From contig JBLNCP010000036.1 of the NCBI GenBank assembly GCA_050260775.1, positions 141,647 through 205,646 on the forward strand: a stretch of 64,000 nt of DNA. The letters run 5' to 3'. The notes beneath the pieces were generated by a model. It made no database searches, was not told the origin of the DNA, and saw only the letters and a list, made by a program, of their open reading frames with translations. Position numbers and translations under genes: made by a program. Source of the DNA: CALABS01 sp050260775. GTDB taxonomy: Bacteria > Pseudomonadota > Alphaproteobacteria > Rhodospirillales > Magnetospirillaceae. Below are positions 32,860 through 40,989 of the stretch, in pieces. Numbering within the stretch: the stretch's first letter is position 1; the number at the start of each line of letters is the position of its first letter.

Positions 32860-33278
32860 TCCTCGCCGCACACGCCGCGGGAAGCCGCCCACAGGCCGAG
32901 CGGCAGGTCGGATCCGTGCTGATGATGCTTGGACCAGCGCAGGATGAACTCGCGGACCCGCGCCCGGTCGCGGTCGCCGCAGACCCTGGCCGCCTGCATG
33001 GATTTCAGTTCTTCGACCAAGCGGTAGTGGTCGCGGACATGGTCGCCGGCCGACGGATAGGCGGCCGAGCGCATCAGATCCTCCTCGCGCAGGAAGTTCC
33101 TGCCCACGAATTTGATCACCGCCCCGATCTTGGTGCAGTTGCAGTGGTCGCACGCCCCGGTGCGCCGCCGGCACTCGACCAGCGGATCGAAGACGCGCTC
33201 CATCAGGAACGCCAACCCTTCGTTACCGGCATCGATGTCGCGGATGCCGGTGGCACCCTTCTTGGACGGCCCGGCCAT
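32856..33278 (-). CDS. Hemerythrin-like protein with altered iron ligands
   Basis: 140-residue four-helix protein resembling bacteriohemerythrin: DIDAGNEGLAFLMERVF, then FLREEDLMRSAAYP, HVRDHYRLVEEL and a late WSKHHQHGSD. Several His ligands are present (the H-x3-H pair and the late His), and so is Glu in REED. The first-helix His is missing, and the His normally before FLREE is Asn (GRNFLREE). A cysteine-rich insert (CRRRTGACDHCNC) sits between helices. It may bind a different metal or a modified di-iron site. GGGGAAG precedes the ATG. Confidence 0.65.
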   Translation of the reverse strand: MAGPSKKGATGIRDIDAGNEGLAFLMERVFDPLVECRRRTGACDHCNCTKIGAVIKFVGRNFLREEDLMRSAAYPSAGDHVRDHYRLVEELKSMQAARVCGDRDRARVREFILRWSKHHQHGSDLPLGLWAASRGVCGED

Positions 33279-33390
33279 GGCGCTTCCCCGATCCTGGCTT
33301 CTTAACCTTTTGGATAGGCCGCAGGTACGATACGACCACGACGCGCAGGCGGTCAACCGGCGCCCGGGACCCTCAGACCGATCTCCGACC

Positions 33391-34377
33391 TCATGCCGGC
33401 ACCAGCACCGCCGCCCCGGTCAGTCGCCCGCTCCTCAGGTCAGCGAGCGCGTCGTTGGCGCGCTCCAGCGGATAGGTGGTGGTGGCGGCGCGGATCGGGA
33501 CGGTCGGCGCCAGGGCGAGGAATTCCTCGCCGTCGGCCCGGGTGAGGTTGGCCACCGACCTGAGGACGCGCTCCCCCCACAACAGGCTGTAGGGAAACGA
33601 GGGGATGGCGCTCATGTGGATGCCGGCGCACACCACCACCCCCGCCTTGGCGACCCGCGACAAGGCTTCCGGCACCAGGGCGCCGACGGGAGCGAACAGG
33701 ATGGCGGCGTCGAGCTCCACCGGAGGCGCCTCCCCCGACCCGCCGGCCCAGGCGCAGCCGAGATCGAGGGCGAGGCGCCGGGCCGCCTCGTCGCCCGGCC
33801 GTGAGAAGGCGTAGATTTCGCGGCCCTGCTTGGCCGCCACCTGGGCCAGGATGTGGGCGGCGGCGCCGAAGCCCCAGAAGCCGACGCGGCGCGCCTCACC
33901 GACCATCCGCCAGGCGCGGTAGCCGATCAGGCCGGCGCACATCAGCGGCGCCGCCGCCACATCCCCGTAGGCATCGGGCACCGGGAAGCAGAAGCGCTCG
34001 TCGGCCACCATGGCCTCGGCATAGCCGCCGTCCAAGGTGTAGCCGGTGAATTTCGCGTGGTCGCACAGGTTCTCATGCCCGGAGGTGCAGGCCGGGCATC
34101 GGCCGCACGTCCAGCCCAGCCACGGCACGCCGACGCGGTCTCCGATTTGGAAGCGTGTGGCGCCCTCTCCCGTCTGCGCGACGCGGCCAATGACCTCGTG
34201 GCCGGGAACCAGGGGAAGCTTGGGCTCGGCGAGGTCACCGTCGACCACGTGCAGGTCGGTCCGGCAGACCGCGCAGGCGTGGACGTCGAGAAGCACCTGT
34301 CCCGGCCCCGGCCGGGGCAACGGCAGATCGGCGAGCCTGAGCGGCGCGCCGGGGGTGTCGAGAACCATGGCACGCAT
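33391..34377 (-). CDS. Zinc-dependent alcohol dehydrogenase
   Basis: 328-residue medium-chain dehydrogenase/reductase. The catalytic zinc residues are in HACAVCRTDLH and PGHEVIGRV, and the structural zinc loop CGRCPACTSGHENLC is intact. The coenzyme-binding segment WGFGAAAHILAQVA replaces the usual GxGxxG with GFGAAA, as in the AdhA/CAD-like group that forms a clade of bacterial NAD(P)-dependent alcohol dehydrogenases. GGGAGGTCGAC lies before the ATG at 34377. The substrate is unknown. Confidence 0.9.
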   Translation of the reverse strand: MRAMVLDTPGAPLRLADLPLPRPGPGQVLLDVHACAVCRTDLHVVDGDLAEPKLPLVPGHEVIGRVAQTGEGATRFQIGDRVGVPWLGWTCGRCPACTSGHENLCDHAKFTGYTLDGGYAEAMVADERFCFPVPDAYGDVAAAPLMCAGLIGYRAWRMVGEARRVGFWGFGAAAHILAQVAAKQGREIYAFSRPGDEAARRLALDLGCAWAGGSGEAPPVELDAAILFAPVGALVPEALSRVAKAGVVVCAGIHMSAIPSFPYSLLWGERVLRSVANLTRADGEEFLALAPTVPIRAATTTYPLERANDALADLRSGRLTGAAVLVPA

Positions 34378-34504
34378 GTCGACCTCCCGGTGATCATCCA
34401 ACCTTGTCATTCACCCGTCCCTCATTCAACTGCGTGCCTTGGGGGGACTGGCGAGCGCATCCGAGGACCCCATCTATGGTGGACCCCGCGCAGCAAAGGT
34501 CCGC

Positions 34505-34885
34505 ATGCAGCGTCCGCCTCCCCTTGTCGCGGTCATCGACGACGAGCCCTCGGTCCTGACCGCCCTCCGCCTCCTTCTGGAGATGCAGGGCTACCGGGTG
34601 ATCGCCGGCGAATCCGAGGCGCCCGTCATCGAGCATCTCGCCAGCGGCGGGGAGCCTCCCGCAGCGATCATCGCAGATTACCGCCTGCGCGCCGGACGGA
34701 CCGGCATCCAGGCGATCGGCGATATCCGCCGCCGCTTGGGATATGCGGTCCCTGGACTGATCGTTACCGGCGACACCACCAGCGCCTGGCTGGGCGACGC
34801 CCACGCGCTGCACCTGACGGTCCTCCAGAAGCCCGTGCTGCCACGCCAACTGGCGGCAGCCATCGACCAGTCGATGGCGCAATGA
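34505..34885 (+). CDS. Single receiver-domain protein
   Basis: 126-residue stand-alone receiver (AVIDDEPSVLTALRLLLE, phospho-acceptor Asp in AIIADYRLRAG, Lys in VLQKPV). It lacks an output domain. The stop overlaps the start of the CHASE kinase by ATGA, so the two are translated together. The sequence resembles the C-terminal receiver of hybrid kinases whose core reads AASHDLRQPLQ, suggesting a split hybrid with the receiver placed first. Confidence 0.87.
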   Translation: MQRPPPLVAVIDDEPSVLTALRLLLEMQGYRVIAGESEAPVIEHLASGGEPPAAIIADYRLRAGRTGIQAIGDIRRRLGYAVPGLIVTGDTTSAWLGDAHALHLTVLQKPVLPRQLAAAIDQSMAQ

Positions 34886-36606
34886 ACGAGCGCATCCTCC
34901 CACACCCGTTGGCGCTGATTTCGCTGGCGGTGGCGCTGGTCGCCACCCTCGCAGCATGGTGGAACGCGCGGGCGCAGACCGACCAGCTGGCCGAGACCCG
35001 CTTCATGACGCTGGCCGAAGGCACGGTCGACGACATCCGCGAACGCATGGGGCTCTATGAAGAGATCCTGCGCGGGGCACTGGGCATGATGGAAGCCAGC
35101 GGGGAGGTCAGCCCCACCGAATGGGGCCGTTACGTCGCCCGACTGGCACTGGAGCAGCGCTACCCGGGGATCCAAGGTGTCGGATACGCCGCTCGCGCCT
35201 CGTGGGCCGGCATCCCCGAACTGGAGATGAAAGTCCGCGCCGAGGGACGGCCGGATTTTACCGTCACACCGGCGGGCCCGCGAGCGGAGGTCTATCCAAT
35301 CGTCATGCTCGACCCCTTGGACGATCGCAACCTGCGGGCGCTCGGCTTCGACATGTTCTCGGAGCCCATCCGCCGGGCCGCGATGGAGCAGGCGCGCGAT
35401 ACCGGGCACGCCACCATGACCCGCAAGGTGACGCTGGTTCAGGAGATCGACCAGGACGTGCAGGCCGGCACCCTCCTGTACCTGCCCGTCTATCGCGTCG
35501 GCTCGGACCAGTCCTCGGTCGAGGCCCGCCGCAAGGCGATCCTGGGGTTCGTCTACAGCCCGTTCCGGATGAATGACCTGATGAAGGGCACCTTGGGCCG
35601 CAAGATCGAGGACATGTGCCTCCAGGTCTTTGATGAGCAGGCTGACAAGGCGTCTCTGCTGTACCGGCACTGTCCGAGCATCGGCGAAGGGCGACATGTT
35701 TTCGACCGCACCATCGAGGTGTTCGGCCGGCAGTGGATCATCAAGATTGAATCCACGCGAGCATTGGAAGGCCAGATCGGCAGCGGGGCGCCGCTGGTCA
35801 TCCTCATCGCCGGCATCATCATCAGCCTGCTGCTGATGGGCACCACCCAGGCCATGGTCGACGCGCGCCAGCATGCCGCCCAGCTTGCCGAGAGCAACCG
35901 CCAGACCGAGATCGCCCGCCAAAATGCCGAAGCCGCCAACGCGTCGAAGTCCCGCTTCCTGGCGGCGGCCAGCCACGACCTGCGCCAGCCGTTGCAATCC
36001 CTGGGGATCTACCTGTATCTGCTCAATGACGCCGAGATGCCGTCGGCGACCAAGGAACTGGTGCGGGCCGCCACCAGCGGGTACGAGACCACCCAGCGCA
36101 TGCTGAACTCGATCATGGATATCGCGGCACTGGAAAGCGGCAAGATCGATGTCCGCCCTGAGCGCTTCAACCTCGCCGAAATGCTGACCGCCACGATCGA
36201 GGCGGTGCGCCCGGTGGCGGAGGGCAAGGGGTTGCGGCTCGCCGTGCGCACCTGCCCCGCCATCGTCGAGACCGACCGCGTGCTGCTGGACCGCATCATC
36301 CGCAACCTCATCGACAACGCGCTGAAATACACCGAGTCCGGCGGCGTCCTGGTGGCCTGCCGCCTCCACCGGAATCGGATTCGCATCAAGGTCGCCGACA
36401 GCGGTCCCGGCATCGCGGCCGACCGGCTGGAACTGATCTTCGAGGATTTCTACCAGGTGGAAAATCCGGAGCGGGACCGGACCAAGGGCCTCGGGCTGGG
36501 CCTGGCCACCGTCGCCCGCCTGGCGCGTCTGCTCAGCTACCGGATCGACGTCAAGTCCCGGCCCGGCAGGGGCAGCACCTTCATCCTGGAACTGCCCGCC
36601 GCCTGA
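34882..36606 (+). CDS. CHASE-domain sensor histidine kinase
   Basis: 574-residue kinase. Helices at 8-28 and about 307-327 flank an extracellular CHASE domain (features YPGIQGVGYAARAS, RNLRALGFDMFSEP and TGHATMTRKVTLVQE), a fold that senses small molecules. A coiled linker leads to HisKA with His365 in AASHDLRQPLQS and HATPase_c (NLIDNALKY, DSGPGI, GLGLGLATVARLA). Translationally coupled to the receiver before it, its likely phospho-partner. Confidence 0.93.
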   Translation: MNERILPHPLALISLAVALVATLAAWWNARAQTDQLAETRFMTLAEGTVDDIRERMGLYEEILRGALGMMEASGEVSPTEWGRYVARLALEQRYPGIQGVGYAARASWAGIPELEMKVRAEGRPDFTVTPAGPRAEVYPIVMLDPLDDRNLRALGFDMFSEPIRRAAMEQARDTGHATMTRKVTLVQEIDQDVQAGTLLYLPVYRVGSDQSSVEARRKAILGFVYSPFRMNDLMKGTLGRKIEDMCLQVFDEQADKASLLYRHCPSIGEGRHVFDRTIEVFGRQWIIKIESTRALEGQIGSGAPLVILIAGIIISLLLMGTTQAMVDARQHAAQLAESNRQTEIARQNAEAANASKSRFLAAASHDLRQPLQSLGIYLYLLNDAEMPSATKELVRAATSGYETTQRMLNSIMDIAALESGKIDVRPERFNLAEMLTATIEAVRPVAEGKGLRLAVRTCPAIVETDRVLLDRIIRNLIDNALKYTESGGVLVACRLHRNRIRIKVADSGPGIAADRLELIFEDFYQVENPERDRTKGLGLGLATVARLARLLSYRIDVKSRPGRGSTFILELPAA

Positions 36607-36610
36607 CCGC

Positions 36611-37327
36611 CTACATGTATTGGCCGCCGTTGACCGACAGCACCTGGCCGGTGACGAAGCGGGAATCGTCGGAGGCGAGGAAGGCGGCGGCGGCCGCGAT
36701 GTCCTCGGCGGCCCCGAGATCGCCCGCCGGAATCTTCTTGCGCTCGGCCTCCAGGATGTCCTGCGGCATGGCCATGGTCATCTCGGTGCGAATGAACCCC
36801 GGCGCGATGCAGTTGGCGGTAACGCCCTTGCCCGCCAGTTCCTGGGCGATCGACTTGGTGAAGCCGATCATGCCGGCCTTGGCGGCGGCGTAGTTGGCCT
36901 GCCCGAACTGGCCCCTCAGCCCGTTCATGGACGAGATGTTGATGATGCGGCCCCAGCCGCGGGAGCGCATGCCCGGCGACAGCACCCTGACGGTGTTGAA
37001 GACCGAGGTCAGGTTCACGGTGAGCACCTGCGTCCACTGTTCGGGGGACATCTTGTGGACGAAGGCGTCGCGGGTGATGCCGGCATTGTTGACCAGCACG
37101 TCGATGGGACCGACCCGCCCTTCGAACTCGGTGAGCAGCCGTTCCACCGCCGGGAAGTCGGCCACGTCCAGGGTCACCCCGGTCACCTTGAGGCGTTCGG
37201 CGGTCGCCGCCACCCTGTCCGCCGCGATGTCGGCGATCACCACGTCGAAGCCGTCCGCGCTGAGACGCTCGGCGATCGCCGCGCCAATTCCGGCGGCGCC
37301 GCCGGTCACCAGGGCTCGTCTCGTCAT
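36611..37327 (-). CDS. phaB: Acetoacetyl-CoA reductase (first copy)
   Basis: 238-residue short-chain dehydrogenase, NADPH-dependent reduction of acetoacetyl-CoA to (R)-3-hydroxybutyryl-CoA for PHB. It has the TGGAAGIGAAIA nucleotide site, NNAGITRD, the catalytic Ser in INISSMNGLRGQFGQ and YAAAK, and the PhaB-typical SSMNGLRGQFGQANYAAAKAG. Divergent from the thiolase gene; a second copy lies after the thiolase. It could be FabG-like, but the GQFGQANY string favours PhaB. Confidence 0.88.
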   Translation of the reverse strand: MTRRALVTGGAAGIGAAIAERLSADGFDVVIADIAADRVAATAERLKVTGVTLDVADFPAVERLLTEFEGRVGPIDVLVNNAGITRDAFVHKMSPEQWTQVLTVNLTSVFNTVRVLSPGMRSRGWGRIINISSMNGLRGQFGQANYAAAKAGMIGFTKSIAQELAGKGVTANCIAPGFIRTEMTMAMPQDILEAERKKIPAGDLGAAEDIAAAAAFLASDDSRFVTGQVLSVNGGQYM

Positions 37328-37530
37328 TCTTCCTCCTTACATGGAATGCTGCGTCGCAGCATGGATCTTGGGTGTGCCCTGGGCTTCGGGAAGGGGAAAC
37401 GACCTTTGCAAGGGGTCCCCTGCCCCAGGGGGTAGGCCATCCAGACGCGGACCACACGTCCTCTGCCGGATATGCCGGCGCCGGCCGATGCGCTCTTTTT
37501 ATAGCCAACAAGACAAGCGGGAGGAACCCA

Positions 37531-38715
37531 ATGGCTATAAAGGACGTGGCGTTGCTGAGCGGTGTGCGGACCGGCATCGGTGCCTTCGGGGGGGGATTGA
37601 AGGATGTCGCGCCCACCGCCCTGGCCGCCGCCTGCGTGCGCGGGGCGGTCGAGCGCGCCGGGCTCGACCCCAAGGCGGTCGGGCATGCGGTGTTCGGCAA
37701 CGTCATCCACACCGAAGCGCGCGACATGTATCTGTCGCGGGTGGCGGCCGTCGAGGGCGGCCTGCCGGTGGACGTGCCGGCGCTGACCCTGAACCGACTG
37801 TGCGGCAGTGCGATGCAGGCCATCGTGTCGGCGGCCCAGATGATCATGCTGGGCGACGTCGAATGTGCGGTGGCCGGCGGCGCCGAGAGCATGAGCCGCT
37901 CGGGCTACATGCTGCCCGCCCTGCGCTGGGGCCAGCGCATGAGCGACGCGGTGGCGGTGGATGCCATGGTCGGCGCCCTGACCGATCCCTTCGGCCACGG
38001 CCACATGGGCATGACCGCCGAAGCGGTGGCCAAGCGCTATGGCATCAGCCGCGGCGACCAGGACGCCTTCGCGGTGGAAAGCCACCGCCGCGCCGCCGCC
38101 GCCTGGGCCGATCACCGCTTCGACGACCAGATCGTTCCCATCGAGGTCAAGAGCCGCAAGGGCACCGTCTCCTTCGCCCAGGACGAGCACATCCGCACCG
38201 GCGTCAGCCTGGAGGACATGGCCAAGCTGCGGCCCGCCTTCAGCAAGGAGGGGTCGGTGACCGCCGCCAACGCCAGCGGCCTCAACGATGCCGCCGCGGC
38301 GGTCACGCTGATGGATGCCGACCTGGCGGCGCAGCGGGGCCTGAAGCCGCTGGCCGTCATCCGCGGCTACGCCCACACCGGGGTCGAGCCCGAGGTGATG
38401 GGCATCGGCCCGATCTCGGCGGTGCGCAAGGCGCTCGAACGCGCCGGGCTGAAGGTCGCCGACCTGGACGTCATCGAATCCAACGAGGCCTTCGCCGCCC
38501 AGGCGCTGGCGGTAGCGCGCGAACTGAACCTTCCGGCGGAGCGCACCAACCCCAACGGCGGCGCCATCGCGCTCGGCCATCCCATCGGCGCCACCGGCGC
38601 CATCATCGTCGTCAAGGCGCTGCATGAACTGGCCCGCACCGGCGGCCGCTACGGGCTGGCCACCATGTGCATCGGCGGCGGCCAGGGCATCGCCCTGGTT
38701 CTCGAGCGGATCTAA
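37531..38715 (+). CDS. phaA: Acetyl-CoA acetyltransferase (beta-ketothiolase)
   Basis: 394-residue thiolase condensing two acetyl-CoA to acetoacetyl-CoA, the first step of PHB synthesis. Nucleophile Cys91 is in NRLCGSAMQAI, His lies in GHPIGATGA near residue 350, and the second catalytic Cys is in MCIGGGQGIA. Length and motifs match the biosynthetic thiolase family. The NRLCGSAMQ variant differs from the common NKVCGSGLK, so broader substrate use (BktB-like) is possible. GGGAGGAACCC precedes the ATG. A phaB copy follows 14 bases after its stop. Confidence 0.92.
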   Translation: MAIKDVALLSGVRTGIGAFGGGLKDVAPTALAAACVRGAVERAGLDPKAVGHAVFGNVIHTEARDMYLSRVAAVEGGLPVDVPALTLNRLCGSAMQAIVSAAQMIMLGDVECAVAGGAESMSRSGYMLPALRWGQRMSDAVAVDAMVGALTDPFGHGHMGMTAEAVAKRYGISRGDQDAFAVESHRRAAAAWADHRFDDQIVPIEVKSRKGTVSFAQDEHIRTGVSLEDMAKLRPAFSKEGSVTAANASGLNDAAAAVTLMDADLAAQRGLKPLAVIRGYAHTGVEPEVMGIGPISAVRKALERAGLKVADLDVIESNEAFAAQALAVARELNLPAERTNPNGGAIALGHPIGATGAIIVVKALHELARTGGRYGLATMCIGGGQGIALVLERI

Positions 38716-38729
38716 GGGGGGATACGGTC

Positions 38730-39452
38730 ATGAACAGAGTCGCACTGGTCACCGGCGGCACCCGCGGCATCGGCAGGGCGGTGTCCATCGCCCTCCGGGA
38801 CGCCGGCTATCGCGTCGCCGCCAACTACTTCGGCAAGGTCGAAGCCGCCCGCAGCTTCACCGAGGAAACCGGCATCGTCGCCTACCGCTTCGACGTGTCA
38901 AACTACGCCGAGTGCGCCACCGGCATCGAGCACATCACCCGCGACCTCGGCCCAGTCGAGATCGTGGTCAACAACGCCGGCATCACCCGCGACGCGCCCC
39001 TGCACAAGATGCCTTACCAGCACTGGGAACAGGTGCTGCATACCAACCTGACCTCGTGCTTCAACACCTCGCGCTGCGTGATCGAATCCATGCGCGAACG
39101 CGGCTTCGGCCGCATCGTCAACATCAGCTCGCTCAACGGCCAGATGGGGCAGTTCGGCCAAGCCAATTATTCCGCGGCCAAGGCCGGCATGCTGGGCCTG
39201 ACCAAGGCGCTGGCGCAGGAAGGAGCGGCCAAGGGCATCACGGTCAACGCCATCGCCCCGGGCTACGTCGACACCGAGATGGTGCGCGCGGTCCCCCCCG
39301 AGGTGCTCAAGAAGATCATCGACAAGATCCCGGTCGGCCGCCTCGGCCAGGCCGAGGAGATCGCCCGCGGCGTCGTCTTCCTGGTGTCCGACGAGGCCGG
39401 CTTCATCACCGGCGCGACGCTGGCCATCAACGGCGGCCATCACATGGCGTAA
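38730..39452 (+). CDS. phaB: Acetoacetyl-CoA reductase (second copy)
   Basis: 240-residue short-chain dehydrogenase with TGGTRGIGRAVS, NNAGITRD, the catalytic Ser in ISSLNGQMGQFGQ and NYSAAKAG. It is the classical PhaB layout and forms an operon with the thiolase (14-base gap, AAGGGGGGAT before ATG). With the divergent copy at 36611 it gives two reductases around one thiolase. No PHB synthase (phaC) or phasin is in the window. Confidence 0.93.
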   Translation: MNRVALVTGGTRGIGRAVSIALRDAGYRVAANYFGKVEAARSFTEETGIVAYRFDVSNYAECATGIEHITRDLGPVEIVVNNAGITRDAPLHKMPYQHWEQVLHTNLTSCFNTSRCVIESMRERGFGRIVNISSLNGQMGQFGQANYSAAKAGMLGLTKALAQEGAAKGITVNAIAPGYVDTEMVRAVPPEVLKKIIDKIPVGRLGQAEEIARGVVFLVSDEAGFITGATLAINGGHHMA

Positions 39453-39457
39453 GGGAC

Positions 39458-39487
39458 GGCTCCCGGGAGGCACGCCTCCCGGGAGCC
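39458..39487. terminator. Bidirectional hairpin between phaB and fabI
   Basis: Perfect 13-bp stem GGCTCCCGGGAGG / CCTCCCGGGAGCC with a CACG loop, in the short gap between the two converging genes. No T run. Confidence 0.75.
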
Positions 39488-39494
39488 GGGGGCC

Positions 39495-40283
39495 TCAGCC
39501 CATGACGTGGTAACCGCCATCGATGTAGATGGTGTCGCCGGTTATCAGCCGGGCGAAGTCGGTCGCCAGATAGGCGGTGGTCATGCCGACATCATCAATG
39601 TCCACCAGCTCATGGGCCGGGGCACGCTCGGCCGCCACCGCCAGCAGCTGGTCGAAGCCCTTGAGGCCCGAGGCGGCGCGGGTCTTGAGCGGGCCCGGCG
39701 ACACCGCATTCACGCGGATGCCCTTGGGCCCCAGTTCGTAGGCGAGGTAGCGCACAGCCGCCTCCATCGCCGCCTTGACCGGACCCATGACGTTGTAATT
39801 GGGGATCACCCGTTCCGCCCCGATATAGGTCATGGTGATCAGGGTACCGCCCTCGGTCATCAACGGCTCGGCCAGCCGCGCCATGCGGATGAAGGAGTGG
39901 CAGGACACGTCCATCGCCACCGAAAAGCCGTTGCGCGAGCAGTCGGTCAGCCGGCCCTGCAGGTCCTCCTTCGGCGCGTAGGCGATGGAATGCAGCAGGA
40001 AATCCAACTTTCCCCAGCGCTGCGCCGCCTGGTCGAACAGCGCCGCCATCTGCGCGTCATCGCTGACGTCGAGCGGCAGGAACAGCGACGCCCCCAGCTG
40101 CTGGGCCAGCGGTTCGACGAAGGGGCGGGCCTTCTCGTTGAGGTAGGTGATGCCCAGCTCCGCCCCGATGGCGCGGAACGCCTTGGCGCAGCCATAGGCG
40201 ATGGAGTGCTCGTTGGCGATCCCGGTGACGATGCCCGCCTTCCCGGAGAGAACACGCTTGGCTTCCGCTGTCAGTTCCGGCAT
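39495..40283 (-). CDS. fabI: Enoyl-[acyl-carrier-protein] reductase FabI
   Basis: 262-residue NADH-dependent enoyl-ACP reductase for the last step of fatty acid elongation. GIANEHSIAYG is the FabI nucleotide-site signature, SIAYAPKEDLQG the conserved loop, and the catalytic Tyr-x6-Lys is in NYNVMGPVKAAME. The C-terminus YIDGGYHVMG is typical. AGGAGCGCGCC lies before the ATG at 40283; an upstream start would add 36 unconserved residues. It converges with phaB. Alphaproteobacteria often have two FabI paralogs, so this may not be the only one. Confidence 0.93.
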   Translation of the reverse strand: MPELTAEAKRVLSGKAGIVTGIANEHSIAYGCAKAFRAIGAELGITYLNEKARPFVEPLAQQLGASLFLPLDVSDDAQMAALFDQAAQRWGKLDFLLHSIAYAPKEDLQGRLTDCSRNGFSVAMDVSCHSFIRMARLAEPLMTEGGTLITMTYIGAERVIPNYNVMGPVKAAMEAAVRYLAYELGPKGIRVNAVSPGPLKTRAASGLKGFDQLLAVAAERAPAHELVDIDDVGMTTAYLATDFARLITGDTIYIDGGYHVMG

Positions 40284-40607
40284 GGCGCGCTCCTGCTGAC
40301 TCGTCGCAAGAACAGACACCTGTGCCGCCGCCCGAGAGCGATCAAGACGGCCCCGCCTTTCGCCGATGGCCGCACCCGATTGGGGTGTCATTCAACTTGC
40401 GCGCGCCACCGCACCAGGTTGAATGAAATGCCCGATGATTGCGCCGCAAATGAAGGACGCCCCGGTTACGGTCAAAGCCCCCATCCGGCCGGGCCGCATC
40501 GAAGGGAATGCCGCCACCGCCGACCTGCATATGACTTGGGAATTATTCCATTCGACCGCAAGCATCCCTAGCATAGACCGTCCTATGGCTTTGCTGGAGC
40601 GCCCCCC
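40284..40607. other. Divergent region between fabI and a hypothetical gene
   Basis: 324 bases without a gene. It contains the inverted repeat at 40388-40426. No confident promoter hexamers were found on either strand; the right part (about 40530-40590) is mildly AT-rich. Confidence 0.45.
40388..40426. promoter_or_regulatory. Inverted repeat upstream of fabI
   Basis: TCATTCAAC (40388-40396) and GTTGAATGA (40418-40426) are exact inverted arms with a 21-base spacer. The same TCATTCAAC string occurs at 34422-34430, in the divergent region between the alcohol dehydrogenase and the receiver gene. It may be an operator; the binding protein is unknown. Confidence 0.35.
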
Positions 40608-40922
40608 ATGCTTGCCAACACCTGCCGACCCTTCGCCCCGATGCGGGCCGCCGTCCAGGCCCTGCGCGCCGCCGACGACGCCGAGACCATCGTGGCCGAA
40701 GCCCAACGCATGCGTGCCACCGCCGCCTCGCTGTGCGACAGCGTGGTGATCCTGCTCAACGTCGCCGCCGCCGACCCCACGGCGGGGGCCGTCTTCACCC
40801 CCGAGGCCCCCACCCTGCCGGTCGAAGCCCTCCGCGCCGGCCGCGACGCCCTGCTCGACAACCTCCGCCGCGGCTGCCTCTACTGCGGGGGCGCCTCACC
40901 GTTCGCGTGGACGGTGCAGTAG
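40608..40922 (+). CDS. Hypothetical protein with C-terminal CxxC
   Basis: 104-residue protein of unknown function. The first two thirds are Ala-rich and helical (PMRAAVQALRAADDAETIVAE), and the end carries CLYCGG close to the terminus, a possible single metal or redox pair. It has no signal peptide. Codon use is like the neighbours. It stands alone between fabI and a large kinase. Confidence 0.5.
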   Translation: MLANTCRPFAPMRAAVQALRAADDAETIVAEAQRMRATAASLCDSVVILLNVAAADPTAGAVFTPEAPTLPVEALRAGRDALLDNLRRGCLYCGGASPFAWTVQ

Positions 40923-40989
40923 GAAGTCTCGGCCCACAACCACGACTTTCCGGATACGGGGTTCCTATCCCGATGCCCCGTCGCTTGCT

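Noticed and set aside
34678..36369. 563-residue open frame opposite the CHASE kinase
   Set aside because: Antisense to a complete conserved kinase, with low-information Gly/Arg/Gln-rich composition and no ribosome site.
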